Shown in pieces: positions 40,429 to 49,370 of a stretch of 64,000 nucleotides of DNA; position 1 is the stretch's first letter, and each line of letters begins with the position of its first letter. The stretch covers positions 186,001 to 250,000 of the forward strand of contig CAMTVQ010000005.1 of the NCBI GenBank assembly GCA_947085255.1. Reading direction: 5' to 3'. The position numbers and the translations under genes are program-made. Below the pieces are notes generated by a model that was given only the letters and a program-made list of their open reading frames with translations, was not told the origin of the DNA and did not search any database. The stretch comes from CAMTVQ01 sp947085255. Its GTDB lineage: Bacteria > Bacteroidota > Bacteroidia > Sphingobacteriales > Sphingobacteriaceae.

Positions 40429-41802
40429 ATGCGAAAATTCATCTTATTATCAAGTAGTTTGTGGTTGTTTTTAGTAACAGCACAGGCGCAAGTTGCAAGT
40501 AGTTCGGGTGTTAGTTTTACAAATCAGGTGCTGTTGATAAGTAGTAAGCTGCAAGCGCCAGTAGCAAGCTCGGGTGTGCAACAATACCTGCATGATGGCA
40601 AAGAATGGGTGCTAAATGCAACTACTCAGTATAACTACTCGGCAGATAAAAAGCTATTGAGCAAAGTGTATATCCCTACACCCTATAAAAAAACAGGATA
40701 TCAGTTAGAAACATTTAAGACTGATTACTTAGCGTATAATAAATTTGGCAAACCTGTTTTAATGAAGCGTTATGCCCTACGCAATGGCTTGTATATAGAG
40801 GTAGAGAAAAAAACGAAGGTGTATGATGATAAAGGAAATATTGCCGAAATACATACGCTGTACAAAGGCGAAAAGCAATATGTGTATGCCAATTACGACG
40901 GAAGCTTTAAATTTAAATATACCTACAATTCAAAAGGACAACCTACTACTATAGAATCAGAGTATTACTATTTGGGCTATAACAGTGATTGGTACAAAGG
41001 GAGCAAGCGCATTTTTACCTATAATACAGATGGCACTATTAATAGCATTGAGCGTTTGCCATTTAGTTTTTTAACCAATAATTATATTCAAGCAGGTGCT
41101 GTTAAATACACGAATATCAAATGGGATGATTTCGCATTCGAAACTTTTTTTGAAGCAGGGCAGAACTTAGATGCGGTGGAAGATGTAAAAAGTTATGATG
41201 TAGAAGAGTGGGACGAAAAGTCTCAGAAATATAAAGCCACCAAAAGCGCAGTGCTAAAAGAGGCTATTACCGATGGCGAAGAAGTGAAGGATATGGTGTT
41301 AAATGATCAATCGTTACAGCAGACTACTACACGCAATCCTGCTGGATACATCCAATCTGTAAACTTTGAGAACAGGAAAGAAAGCACCCATCCGCTGGCG
41401 GCTATACGCTACCAGTATGTGCTGAATGACGGAAATGTATCGGAACAAATTAGCGAAGTGTGGAATGCTTCGGTTCAAAAGTATGAGCCGCAAGAGCGGT
41501 TGGTGTACACAAATGAGGCAGCAGGGAGTGCTATTCCGTTGGTAGATGCTGCTGTATTGACGGCATATCCAAACCCATTTATAGAAGCTACACAAATACA
41601 GTATACCTTAGCAAGTACCGAAAATGTACTTATTGAAGTGTATAATGTGTTGGGGACTAAAATAAGTACGCTTTTGGCTACAGAACAATCAATGGGTAAG
41701 CATACCATACAGCTAAAAGATATACCTGCTGGAGCCTATGTAGTGCAAATGCATGTAGGCGACAAGGTATATAGCCACCGCATTTTGAAGCAAAGGGAAT
41801 AA
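40429..41802 (+). CDS. Secreted protein with T9SS C-terminal sorting domain
   Basis: A 457-residue exported protein (signal MRKFILLSSSLWLFLVTAQAQ; the TTG nine bases upstream was rejected). The central part repeats Tyr/Lys-rich beta segments of RHS/YD-like character: YNYSADKKLLSKVYIP, YLAYNKFGKPVLMKRY, KVYDDKGNIAEIHTLY, FKYTYNSKGQPTTIESEYYY, RIFTYNTDGTINSIERLP. These are typical of Bacteroidota surface proteins. The T9SS domain starts near residue 380 (LTAYPNPFIEATQIQYTL...LIEVYNVLGTKISTLL...GAYVVQMHVGDKVYSHRIL). Function unknown. Confidence 0.82.
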   Translation: MRKFILLSSSLWLFLVTAQAQVASSSGVSFTNQVLLISSKLQAPVASSGVQQYLHDGKEWVLNATTQYNYSADKKLLSKVYIPTPYKKTGYQLETFKTDYLAYNKFGKPVLMKRYALRNGLYIEVEKKTKVYDDKGNIAEIHTLYKGEKQYVYANYDGSFKFKYTYNSKGQPTTIESEYYYLGYNSDWYKGSKRIFTYNTDGTINSIERLPFSFLTNNYIQAGAVKYTNIKWDDFAFETFFEAGQNLDAVEDVKSYDVEEWDEKSQKYKATKSAVLKEAITDGEEVKDMVLNDQSLQQTTTRNPAGYIQSVNFENRKESTHPLAAIRYQYVLNDGNVSEQISEVWNASVQKYEPQERLVYTNEAAGSAIPLVDAAVLTAYPNPFIEATQIQYTLASTENVLIEVYNVLGTKISTLLATEQSMGKHTIQLKDIPAGAYVVQMHVGDKVYSHRILKQRE

Positions 41803-41843
41803 GGAAAAAAAGAGAGATAGGGGATTTAGCTATAGACTCAATA

Positions 41844-43025
41844 CTAATTGCAGGGACTCGTTTTTATTCTATTATTAATTTCTGCTTTAGTATAATTTTG
41901 AAGTTGTTTTATTAAGATGGGTATAAAACTATCGATGGTTGAATAGCTACTTCTGTTGTTTTCGTAATCAGCCATTAGTTTTTCATATTCTGGTAATAAA
42001 ACAAATTTATAGGTAACACAATTTTCTTTGCTCATTTCAGCAGCGTCAGCCTTCAATCCCATTGTTTTAGTCACTCTAATTTCACCCGTTCTTACCAGCA
42101 GTTCATTTACAAAACCCCACCAATCGCCGTACCCTTGACGATTCATAACAGAATCTAGTTGAGGTGTATATAAACTGTCAAAGCGATTAATTTCGGTTTC
42201 CCAGTTTTCTTGCTCTATTATATTTGTAATAAAGGAATGGCAAAATTCATGTGTTACCATATCTCTGTAATATTCTTTTGCATCTTCACCGCCATAGCCA
42301 AATGTGGTATATTTTTTTTGTTTTTCTTGCCATTCAGTATCATTTGCAGGGCTGATAATCTCATATAGTACAGTGCCGGTATTTGCACCAAAACCCATGC
42401 TAAATGGGTTCATAGGAATGATAATCATTTTGTATGCATCATTTTTTTTGCCGAAGTAAGTTTCCATTGTCTCAATTACTCCGCTATTCAAATAACTTTT
42501 TGCTTCTGCTATTGCACCCGTGTAGAACTTCTCATTTATTCGAAAAAACTCTTCAACTTTTGCCTCTATATAAAAAGATTGCAGAATTTTTAAGTAAGTA
42601 CTTAACTCACTTTGTTTTCCTTTCCAGTAATCATCTGTTGGTTCATACTTAATGGTAATTGACGGCAATTCTTCTGCATATAAAAGCCCTTGAAAAACAA
42701 TGCCGCCATAATCCTCAATCTTTAGTTGAAGTTGTTGCGTTGCTGTTACTGCTGGGTGTTTTCTGAAAGAGCTAAAATATTTTCTTGCTTCATACAATAA
42801 GGGCCTTACTTTTATAGCATCTTTCCCATTTTTTCGCATTAGCTCGTTGAAAACATAATCACTATCGCTTATAGCCCGAAGGATTATAAATGTTTCAATA
42901 CTTCGGTTGTACGATATTTCTATTGTTTTTTTATCTGCTTTTTGAGAAGGGAATGAAATGCATGTGTGTACAGTGCAAAGAGTAAGGCATACTCCAAGAA
43001 CTAATTTCAAGAATGTTGATGACAT
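41844..43025 (-). CDS. DUF4932 family protein, putative zinc metallopeptidase
   Basis: A 393-residue exported protein (hydrophobic N terminus LKLVLGVCLTLCTVHTCISF). It has the DUF4932 layout: ISYNRSIETFIILRAIS near the N terminus, EYYRDMVTHEFCHSFI with a zincin motif H259-E260-x-x-H263, and downstream FVNELLVRTGEIRV providing further conserved acidic residues (E in NELLVR). A peptidase function is plausible but unproven. It is the last gene of the secA-SPOR-DUF4932 group, 19 bases after the SPOR gene. Confidence 0.78.
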   Translation of the reverse strand: MSSTFLKLVLGVCLTLCTVHTCISFPSQKADKKTIEISYNRSIETFIILRAISDSDYVFNELMRKNGKDAIKVRPLLYEARKYFSSFRKHPAVTATQQLQLKIEDYGGIVFQGLLYAEELPSITIKYEPTDDYWKGKQSELSTYLKILQSFYIEAKVEEFFRINEKFYTGAIAEAKSYLNSGVIETMETYFGKKNDAYKMIIIPMNPFSMGFGANTGTVLYEIISPANDTEWQEKQKKYTTFGYGGEDAKEYYRDMVTHEFCHSFITNIIEQENWETEINRFDSLYTPQLDSVMNRQGYGDWWGFVNELLVRTGEIRVTKTMGLKADAAEMSKENCVTYKFVLLPEYEKLMADYENNRSSYSTIDSFIPILIKQLQNYTKAEINNRIKTSPCN

Positions 43026-43044
43026 GTTTTACTGTTGTTTAGGT

Positions 43045-43431
43045 TTATAACTTCGGCAAATTCACTTCGTCTTCTACAATAAATACCGATTGAAATTCTT
43101 TTACAATTTGCTGGTAAAAGCGGTACGCTTCCAACCTGCTGCGGAAATCGCCGATACGTACTTTAAAATACGGAGCTTGGTAAATCAAGTAGGTTTCGTG
43201 TTCCGGATAGCGAGCTATAAAACGTTGCCGCTCATCTTGTGCAGTTGTACGTTGAGAACTAAAAAATATCTGAATACGATAGCCTGCGAACGTAGGCTTT
43301 GCTTTACTAAGGTCGGCGCGGCGCTCTACCAGTTCGTTTAGCAAAGGTGGTGCATATACTTGCAAACTTCCTTTTTGGGCAAAGCAAAAACTGCTAATTA
43401 CTAATAAACTACTGGTAAGGTATATACGCAT
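43045..43431 (-). CDS. SPOR domain protein, periplasmic
   Basis: A 128-residue exported protein (signal MRIYLTSSLLVISSFCFAQ). The C-terminal SPOR domain (about 48-120) is visible as GYRIQIFFSSQRTTAQDERQRFIARYPEHETYLIYQAPYFKVRIGDFRSRLEAYRFYQQIVKEF. SPOR domains bind denuded peptidoglycan at division sites. It starts 15 bases after the secA stop, so the two are probably cotranscribed. Confidence 0.87.
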   Translation of the reverse strand: MRIYLTSSLLVISSFCFAQKGSLQVYAPPLLNELVERRADLSKAKPTFAGYRIQIFFSSQRTTAQDERQRFIARYPEHETYLIYQAPYFKVRIGDFRSRLEAYRFYQQIVKEFQSVFIVEDEVNLPKL

Positions 43432-43446
43432 TGTTTTAGTATTGTG

Positions 43447-46400
43447 CTAAGCTACAGCTACTCCATGACAATTTTTATATTTTTTTCCACTTCCGCAAGG
43501 GCATAGGTCATTTCGCCCCACTTTAGGTCCAGTATGTACGGGTTGTGCCTTAGGTGCTTGCTGTGGCAATGCATCGGGCGCACCATTAGCCGTAGAGTTG
43601 GCCACGTAATCGGGCTTGCTTACACGTAAGTTGCTTATATCCGATTTTGCACGTGGGCGTGCTTCTTGAATTTGCGCAGGTGCTTGTTGCGGAATATTGC
43701 CTTTAAACAAGAAACTTACCACCTCACGATTTACAGTAGAGAGCATTTGCTTAAACAATTCAAACGACTCGAATTTATAAATCAATAAAGGATCTTTTTG
43801 CTCGTACACCGCATTTTGTACCGATTGCTTTAACTCATCCATCTCGCGTAAATGTTCCTTCCAAGCTTCATCTATAAGGGTAAGCGTAATGGCTTGCTCA
43901 AAAGCAGTTATAATTTCTTTACCAGTAGATTGGTATGCTTTTTCGAGATTGGTAGGTATTTGAATCGTTTTTATACCATCACTAAAAGGCACCACAATGT
44001 TCTCAATGGTTTGCCCGCGTGTTTCGTATACTTCTTTTATCACCGGAAAAGCAGTTTCGGAAATTTTAGCAGATTTACGCTCGTACAATTCGGTAATGGC
44101 ATGTATTACTTTTTCTGTAACCTCATCTATATTACCGTCTAAAAGTTCTTTATCGGTAATATCAACGCTTGTCGAAAACAGACGAATCATTTCGAGCTTA
44201 AATTGCTCTGCATTTTTGTCTTCTCGTGCGGTAGCTACCAACTCATAGGCCAAATCAACAATCATGTTGTCGATGTCTACAGCTAATCTGTCTCCAAATA
44301 AGGCATTGTGGCGTTTGGTATAAATTACGGTACGTTGCGAGTTCATCACATCATCGTACTCTAATAAGCGCTTACGAATACCAAAATTATTTTCTTCTAC
44401 TTTCTTTTGGGCACGCTCAATAGATTTGGTAATCATCGAGTGCTGAATTACTTCACCCTCTTCCAATCCCATTTTATCCATTAAACTGGCAATACGGCCA
44501 GAGCCGAACATGCGCATCAAATCATCTTCCAGCGACACAAAAAACTGCGAAGAACCTGGGTCACCTTGTCGACCAGCACGTCCGCGCAACTGTCTGTCTA
44601 CACGTCTGCTTTCGTGGCGTTCGGTACCAATAATGGCCAAACCACCCGCCTCTTTTACATTGGCTCCCAATTTAATATCGGTACCCCTACCCGCCATGTT
44701 GGTGGCAATAGTTACCGTACCCGATTGACCAGCTTCCTGTACAATTTCTGCCTCGCGTTGGTGCAATTTGGCATTCAGTACATTGTGTTTTATGCCTCGT
44801 AATTGTAGCATTCGGCTCAGTAATTCCGAAATTTCTACCGAAGTAGTACCCACCAAAACCGGTCTGCCAGCTTGTGTTAATTTGGCAATTTCTTCGGCTA
44901 CAGCATTGTATTTTTCGCGCTTGGTTTTGTACACCAAATCTTCCTCATCTTTACGCTGTATGTTTCTGTTGGTAGGTATTTCTACTACGTCCAACTTATA
45001 AATTTCCCAAAACTCGCCTGCTTCTGTGGTTGCAGTACCCGTCATACCCGCTAGTTTGTGGTACATACGGAAGTAGTTTTGTAGGGTAATGGTCGCAAAT
45101 GTTTGTGTAGCGTCTTCTACCTTTACGTTCTCCTTCGCCTCAATAGCTTGGTGCAAGCCATCGCTGTAGCGACGACCATCCATAATACGTCCAGTTTGCT
45201 CATCTACAATCTTTATCTTTCCGCCATCAATAATGTATTCAACATCACGTTCAAATAAGGTATAGGCCTTTAGTAATTGGTTTACCGTATGTATACGTTC
45301 TGATTTAATCGAGAAATCACGCATGATTTCATCTTTTCGCGTTAGTTTCTGATCTTCAGGAAGGGTAGAGCGCTCTATTTCGGCAACTTGCGAACCTACA
45401 TCGGGTAATACAAAGAAATGAGCGTCTTCGCCCGATCCTGTAATCAGTTCAATTCCTTTTTCGGTTAAGTCTACTTGGTTGTTTTTTTCATCAATGGTAA
45501 AATAAAGCTCAGCATCAACCTTTGGCATTTCCTTTTGTTGGTCTTGCAGGTAATAGTTTTCTGTTTTTTGGAGAATTTGTTTTACCCCTTGCTCACTTAA
45601 AAACTTGATGAGTGCCTTACTTTTTGGCAAACCACGAAATGCTCTAAAAACGGCTAATCCACCTTCTTCTTCTTTTTTATTAGCAATTAGTTTTTTGGCA
45701 TCAGTTAGTGCCGTATTCAAATAGCTTTTTTGTGCATTTACCAAACGTTCTATACGTGGTTTTAGCTCATAAAACTCATGCTCATTACCACGAGGAATTG
45801 GTCCCGAAATAATTAAAGGCGTACGTGCGTCATCAATCAATACACTATCCACCTCATCAACCATGGCATAATGCAATTTACGTTGCACCAAATCTTCGGG
45901 ACTGCGTGCCATATTGTCGCGCAGGTAGTCAAAACCAAATTCGTTGTTGGTACCAAAGGTAATATCTGCCAAATAAGCTTGGCGGCGTGCTTCCGAATTG
46001 GGTTGATGTTTATCAATACAATCTACCGTAATACCATGAAATTCATATAAAGGTCCCATCCACTCGCTATCGCGACGGGCCAAATAATCGTTTACCGTAA
46101 CTAAGTGTACCCCTTTACCAGCCAATGCATTAAGGTATGCAGGTAGCGTGGCTACCAATGTTTTACCCTCACCAGTACCCATTTCGGATATTTTACCTTG
46201 ATGCAATACAATACCACCAATAAGCTGTACATCATAATGTACCATGTCCCAAGTAATAGGATTGCCGGCAGCCAACCACGTACTGCTGTGGGTGGCCTTA
46301 TCGCCATTAATGCGTACATTCTCTTTTTGAGCGGCTAAGTTGCGGTCGGTTTCTGTAGCGGTAACCACTAATTCATCGTTTTCTTTAAAACGGCGTGCGG

Positions 46401-46752
46401 TTTCTTTTACTACGGCAAATGCTTCGGGCAACAATTCGAGCAATACTTCTTCTAAAGAGGTATTGTATTCCTTTTCAAGTTTATCAACTTGGCTATACAA
46501 TGCCGATTTTTCTTGTGGCAACATAGCCGGATTTTCATCCAGTTGTTGTTTTATGCTGGCTATTTCTGCGTCAATTTCATGCTGATGTTCGGCAATGCGG
46601 GCTTTAAAAGCAGTGGTTTTAGCGCGCAATTCATCGTTGCTAAGGCCTTGTAATTGTGCAAAGTGTTGGTTTATAGTCGTTACTAAAGGTTGAATGTCTT
46701 TAATATCGCGGTCGGATTTTTTACCGAAAAGTTGGGTGATAAAAGAAAGCAT
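43447..46752 (-). CDS. secA: Preprotein translocase ATPase SecA
   Basis: Motor of the Sec pathway at the inner membrane. It has 1101 residues, longer than the E. coli protein (901), as usual in Bacteroidota. Features: Walker A MGTGEGKTLVATLPAYLNAL, DEVDSVLIDDARTPLIISG, the preprotein crosslinking domain, LAGMTGTATTEAGEFWEIYKLDVVEIPTNR, TNMAGRGTDIKLG, and RQLRGRAGRQGDPGSSQFF. The C-terminal zinc tail is intact (CPCGSGKKYKNCHG). An extra segment of about 100 residues between the nucleotide domain and the preprotein domain (LNTALTDAKKLIANKKEEEGG...) is typical for the phylum. Confidence 0.97.
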   Translation of the reverse strand: MLSFITQLFGKKSDRDIKDIQPLVTTINQHFAQLQGLSNDELRAKTTAFKARIAEHQHEIDAEIASIKQQLDENPAMLPQEKSALYSQVDKLEKEYNTSLEEVLLELLPEAFAVVKETARRFKENDELVVTATETDRNLAAQKENVRINGDKATHSSTWLAAGNPITWDMVHYDVQLIGGIVLHQGKISEMGTGEGKTLVATLPAYLNALAGKGVHLVTVNDYLARRDSEWMGPLYEFHGITVDCIDKHQPNSEARRQAYLADITFGTNNEFGFDYLRDNMARSPEDLVQRKLHYAMVDEVDSVLIDDARTPLIISGPIPRGNEHEFYELKPRIERLVNAQKSYLNTALTDAKKLIANKKEEEGGLAVFRAFRGLPKSKALIKFLSEQGVKQILQKTENYYLQDQQKEMPKVDAELYFTIDEKNNQVDLTEKGIELITGSGEDAHFFVLPDVGSQVAEIERSTLPEDQKLTRKDEIMRDFSIKSERIHTVNQLLKAYTLFERDVEYIIDGGKIKIVDEQTGRIMDGRRYSDGLHQAIEAKENVKVEDATQTFATITLQNYFRMYHKLAGMTGTATTEAGEFWEIYKLDVVEIPTNRNIQRKDEEDLVYKTKREKYNAVAEEIAKLTQAGRPVLVGTTSVEISELLSRMLQLRGIKHNVLNAKLHQREAEIVQEAGQSGTVTIATNMAGRGTDIKLGANVKEAGGLAIIGTERHESRRVDRQLRGRAGRQGDPGSSQFFVSLEDDLMRMFGSGRIASLMDKMGLEEGEVIQHSMITKSIERAQKKVEENNFGIRKRLLEYDDVMNSQRTVIYTKRHNALFGDRLAVDIDNMIVDLAYELVATAREDKNAEQFKLEMIRLFSTSVDITDKELLDGNIDEVTEKVIHAITELYERKSAKISETAFPVIKEVYETRGQTIENIVVPFSDGIKTIQIPTNLEKAYQSTGKEIITAFEQAITLTLIDEAWKEHLREMDELKQSVQNAVYEQKDPLLIYKFESFELFKQMLSTVNREVVSFLFKGNIPQQAPAQIQEARPRAKSDISNLRVSKPDYVANSTANGAPDALPQQAPKAQPVHTGPKVGRNDLCPCGSGKKYKNCHGVAVA

Positions 46753-46829
46753 TTATTGTATGTTGAGTATCTAAAGTTCTACCGTTTGTCAATTATTAAG
46801 CCATTGCTTATCGTATTGACAGATTGGCA

Positions 46830-46837
46830 CAAATGTA
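46830..46837 (-). promoter_or_regulatory. Candidate -7 promoter element of secA
   Basis: Minus strand reads TACATTTG, an exact TAnnTTTG match, 77 bases upstream of the secA start. A -33 box is not clear. Confidence 0.45.
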
Positions 46838-46880
46838 GGAAATGCTTGGGTAATTTCACGCCTTTGCGTTAATAGTTGAA

Positions 46881-46915
46881 TAGTAATCGGATGACTCAAA
46901 GTCATCCGATTACTA
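46881..46915. repeat. Perfect 16-bp inverted repeat between secA and katG
   Basis: TAGTAATCGGATGACT, loop CAA, AGTCATCCGATTACTA. It stands about 95 bases before katG and upstream of the secA -7 box, with no T run on either side. It may be an operator or a mobile-type palindrome. The rest of the 257-bp gap (46753-47009) is A/T-rich; a -7-like TAAGTTCG lies about 40 bases before katG. Confidence 0.75.
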
Positions 46916-47009
46916 CTGCTGAGATTTTATTACCCAAAAACAATCCGGATAAAAGAAATGTTTCCTAAGTTCGCATTCAAACTTTACAAAGCAAGAAATC
47001 AATAATAAT

Positions 47010-49244
47010 ATGGAACATAATAATAACAGCACAGCAAGCTACAGTGTTAATGGCGAGAGTAAATGCCCGTTTTCGGGAGGTGCGCCAAAGCAAAGTGCTG
47101 GCGCTGGTACCAGAAATACAAACTGGTGGCCCAATCAGCTAAAGTTAAACATCCTTCGTCAGCATTCTGCGCTGTCTAACCCAATGGACGAGCAATTTAA
47201 CTATGCAAAGGAATTCAATAGCCTTGATTTAAAGGCGTTGAAAAAGGAAATTGTGGATTTAATGACTACTTCGCAAGAGTGGTGGCCGGCAGATTACGGA
47301 CATTATGGTCCGTTTTTTATTCGTATGGCATGGCACAGTGCAGGTACTTACCGCATTGCCGATGGTAGAGGAGGCGCTGGTACGGGTACACAACGTTTTG
47401 CACCACTTAACAGCTGGCCAGATAATGCCAATTTGGATAAAGCACGTTTGTTGTTGTGGCCAATTAAACAGAAATACGGCAAGAAAATTTCATGGGCCGA
47501 TTTAATGATTCTTACAGGCAATTGCGCCTTGGAATCGATGGGATTTGAAACTTTTGGTTTTGGAGGTGGACGTGAAGACGTGTGGGAACCAGAAGAAGAT
47601 ATTTATTGGGGTTCTGAAAGCAAATGGCTAGATGATAACCGCCATACTGGCAATCGCGAATTAGAAAATCCATTGGCAGCTGTTCAAATGGGGTTAATTT
47701 ATGTAAATCCAGAAGGTCCTAATGGTAATCCTGATCCATTGGCTTCGGCGCGTGATATTCGCGAAACGTTTGGACGTATGGCAATGGACGACGAAGAGAC
47801 CGTAGCACTTATTGCTGGTGGGCATACTTTTGGTAAAACTCACGGTGCTGCAGATCCAGGTAAGTATGTTGGCGTTGAGCCAGCTGCAGCAGGTATTGAA
47901 GAGCAAAGCATGGGTTGGAAAAATACATTTGGAACCGGTAATGGGGGAGATACGATTACCAGTGGGTTAGAAGGTACTTGGACAACAACTCCAACAAAAT
48001 GGAGTAACAATTATTTCGAAAATTTATTTGGCTTTGAGTGGGAACTGACAAAAAGCCCAGCAGGTGCGCATCAGTGGAAACCGAAAGATGGAAAAGGCGA
48101 GGGTACGGTGCCAGATGCACACGACGCAAGTAAGCGACATACACCAATTATGTTGACTGCCGACCTTGCGTTGAGAGTTGACCCTGCATACGAGAAAATT
48201 TCACGTCGTTTTTATGAAAACCCTGCGCAATTTGCAGATGCATTTGCACGCGCTTGGTTCAAACTAACCCACCGCGATATGGGTCCAATTGTACGCTACT
48301 TAGGTTCAGAAGTGCCTAAGGAAGAGCTTATCTGGCAAGATCCCGTTCCTACGCTTACCTATAAATTGGTAGATGCTGCTGATGTTGCAGCGTTAAAAAC
48401 AAAGATTCTTGCTTCAGGGTTGTCAGTAGCTCAACTGGTATCTACGGCTTGGGCTTCGGCGGCTACTTTTCGTGGTTCCGATAAGCGCGGTGGAGCCAAT
48501 GGGTCACGCATTCGTTTAGCTCCTCAAAAAGATTGGGCAGTAAATAATCCAACACAATTAAAAGGGGTACTGGAGAAATTGGAAGGTATTCAAAAGGACT
48601 TCAACACTGCCCAAACCAGTGGTAAACAAATTTCCCTAGCAGATATGATTGTGCTGGCAGGTTGTGCGGCTGTAGAACAAGCAGCTAAAAATGCAGGACA
48701 TGCTATTGCCGTTCCATTTACGCCCGGACGAACGGATGCTTCGCAAGCACAAACGGATGTAGCATCTTTTGCAATCTTAGAACCTAATGCTGATGGTTTC
48801 CGCAACTACACCAAAACCAAATACTCGGTTTCTGCTGAAGAAATGTTGCTTGATAAAGCACAATTGTTGACACTAACGGCTCCAGAAATGACGGTACTTG
48901 TGGGTGGTATGCGTGTGCTAAATACTAATTTCGATCAAGCTAAGCATGGAGTATTTACCAAACGTGCAGAAACGCTTACCAACGACTTTTTTGTAAACTT
49001 GTTGGACTTGCGTACTACTTGGAAAGCTGCTTCAGATGCTCAAGATGTATTTGAAGGCAGGGACAGGGTAACAGGTGAAGTTAAATGGACTGGAACACGC
49101 GTGGATTTAATCTTCGGTTCAAATTCGGAGCTTCGCGCTATTGCCGAAGTGTATGGATGTGCAGATGCCCAAGAAAAGTTTGTAAAAGACTTTGTGGCTG
49201 CCTGGAACAAGGTAATGAATCTGGATAGATTTGATTTAGCTTAA
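47010..49244 (+). CDS. katG: Catalase-peroxidase KatG
   Basis: A 744-residue heme enzyme that removes H2O2 and also has peroxidase activity. It has two duplicated domains. N-terminal distal site: R105, W108, H109 in IRMAWHSAGTYR. Proximal heme ligand: H272 in LIAGGHTFGKTHGA. The YVNPEGPNG loop supplies the Tyr of the Met-Tyr-Trp crosslink. The C-terminal domain includes LVSTAWASAATFRGSDKRGGANG and VLVGGMRVLNTNFD. Normal length, no gaps. A terminator follows. A 16-bp inverted repeat upstream is a candidate control site. Confidence 0.97.
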   Translation: MEHNNNSTASYSVNGESKCPFSGGAPKQSAGAGTRNTNWWPNQLKLNILRQHSALSNPMDEQFNYAKEFNSLDLKALKKEIVDLMTTSQEWWPADYGHYGPFFIRMAWHSAGTYRIADGRGGAGTGTQRFAPLNSWPDNANLDKARLLLWPIKQKYGKKISWADLMILTGNCALESMGFETFGFGGGREDVWEPEEDIYWGSESKWLDDNRHTGNRELENPLAAVQMGLIYVNPEGPNGNPDPLASARDIRETFGRMAMDDEETVALIAGGHTFGKTHGAADPGKYVGVEPAAAGIEEQSMGWKNTFGTGNGGDTITSGLEGTWTTTPTKWSNNYFENLFGFEWELTKSPAGAHQWKPKDGKGEGTVPDAHDASKRHTPIMLTADLALRVDPAYEKISRRFYENPAQFADAFARAWFKLTHRDMGPIVRYLGSEVPKEELIWQDPVPTLTYKLVDAADVAALKTKILASGLSVAQLVSTAWASAATFRGSDKRGGANGSRIRLAPQKDWAVNNPTQLKGVLEKLEGIQKDFNTAQTSGKQISLADMIVLAGCAAVEQAAKNAGHAIAVPFTPGRTDASQAQTDVASFAILEPNADGFRNYTKTKYSVSAEEMLLDKAQLLTLTAPEMTVLVGGMRVLNTNFDQAKHGVFTKRAETLTNDFFVNLLDLRTTWKAASDAQDVFEGRDRVTGEVKWTGTRVDLIFGSNSELRAIAEVYGCADAQEKFVKDFVAAWNKVMNLDRFDLA

Positions 49245-49264
49245 TTGTTCTAGTATAAATAGGT

Positions 49265-49297
49265 AAAGGTGGCTCAGAAACGAGCCACCTTTTTTTG
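49265..49297 (+). terminator. Intrinsic terminator after katG
   Basis: AAAGGTGGCTC (49265-49275) and GAGCCACCTTT (49282-49292) form perfect 11-base arms with an AGAAAC loop and a T run. Confidence 0.93.
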
Positions 49298-49358
49298 TTT
49301 TTTATACCAAAGAATAAAGGTTTGTATATTTAAAAGAAGGTAGTTAGCAATTTGAATT

Positions 49359-49366
49359 TATCTTTG
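49359..49366 (+). promoter_or_regulatory. -7 promoter element 4 bases before purD ATG
   Basis: TATCTTTG, an exact match to the consensus, followed by CCAC and then the purD ATG. Initiation a few bases downstream would give an mRNA with no or almost no leader. Confidence 0.55.
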
Positions 49367-49370
49367 CCAC

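Noticed and set aside
47694..48147. ORFs antisense to katG
   Set aside because: Fully inside a conserved gene and without recognisable domains.
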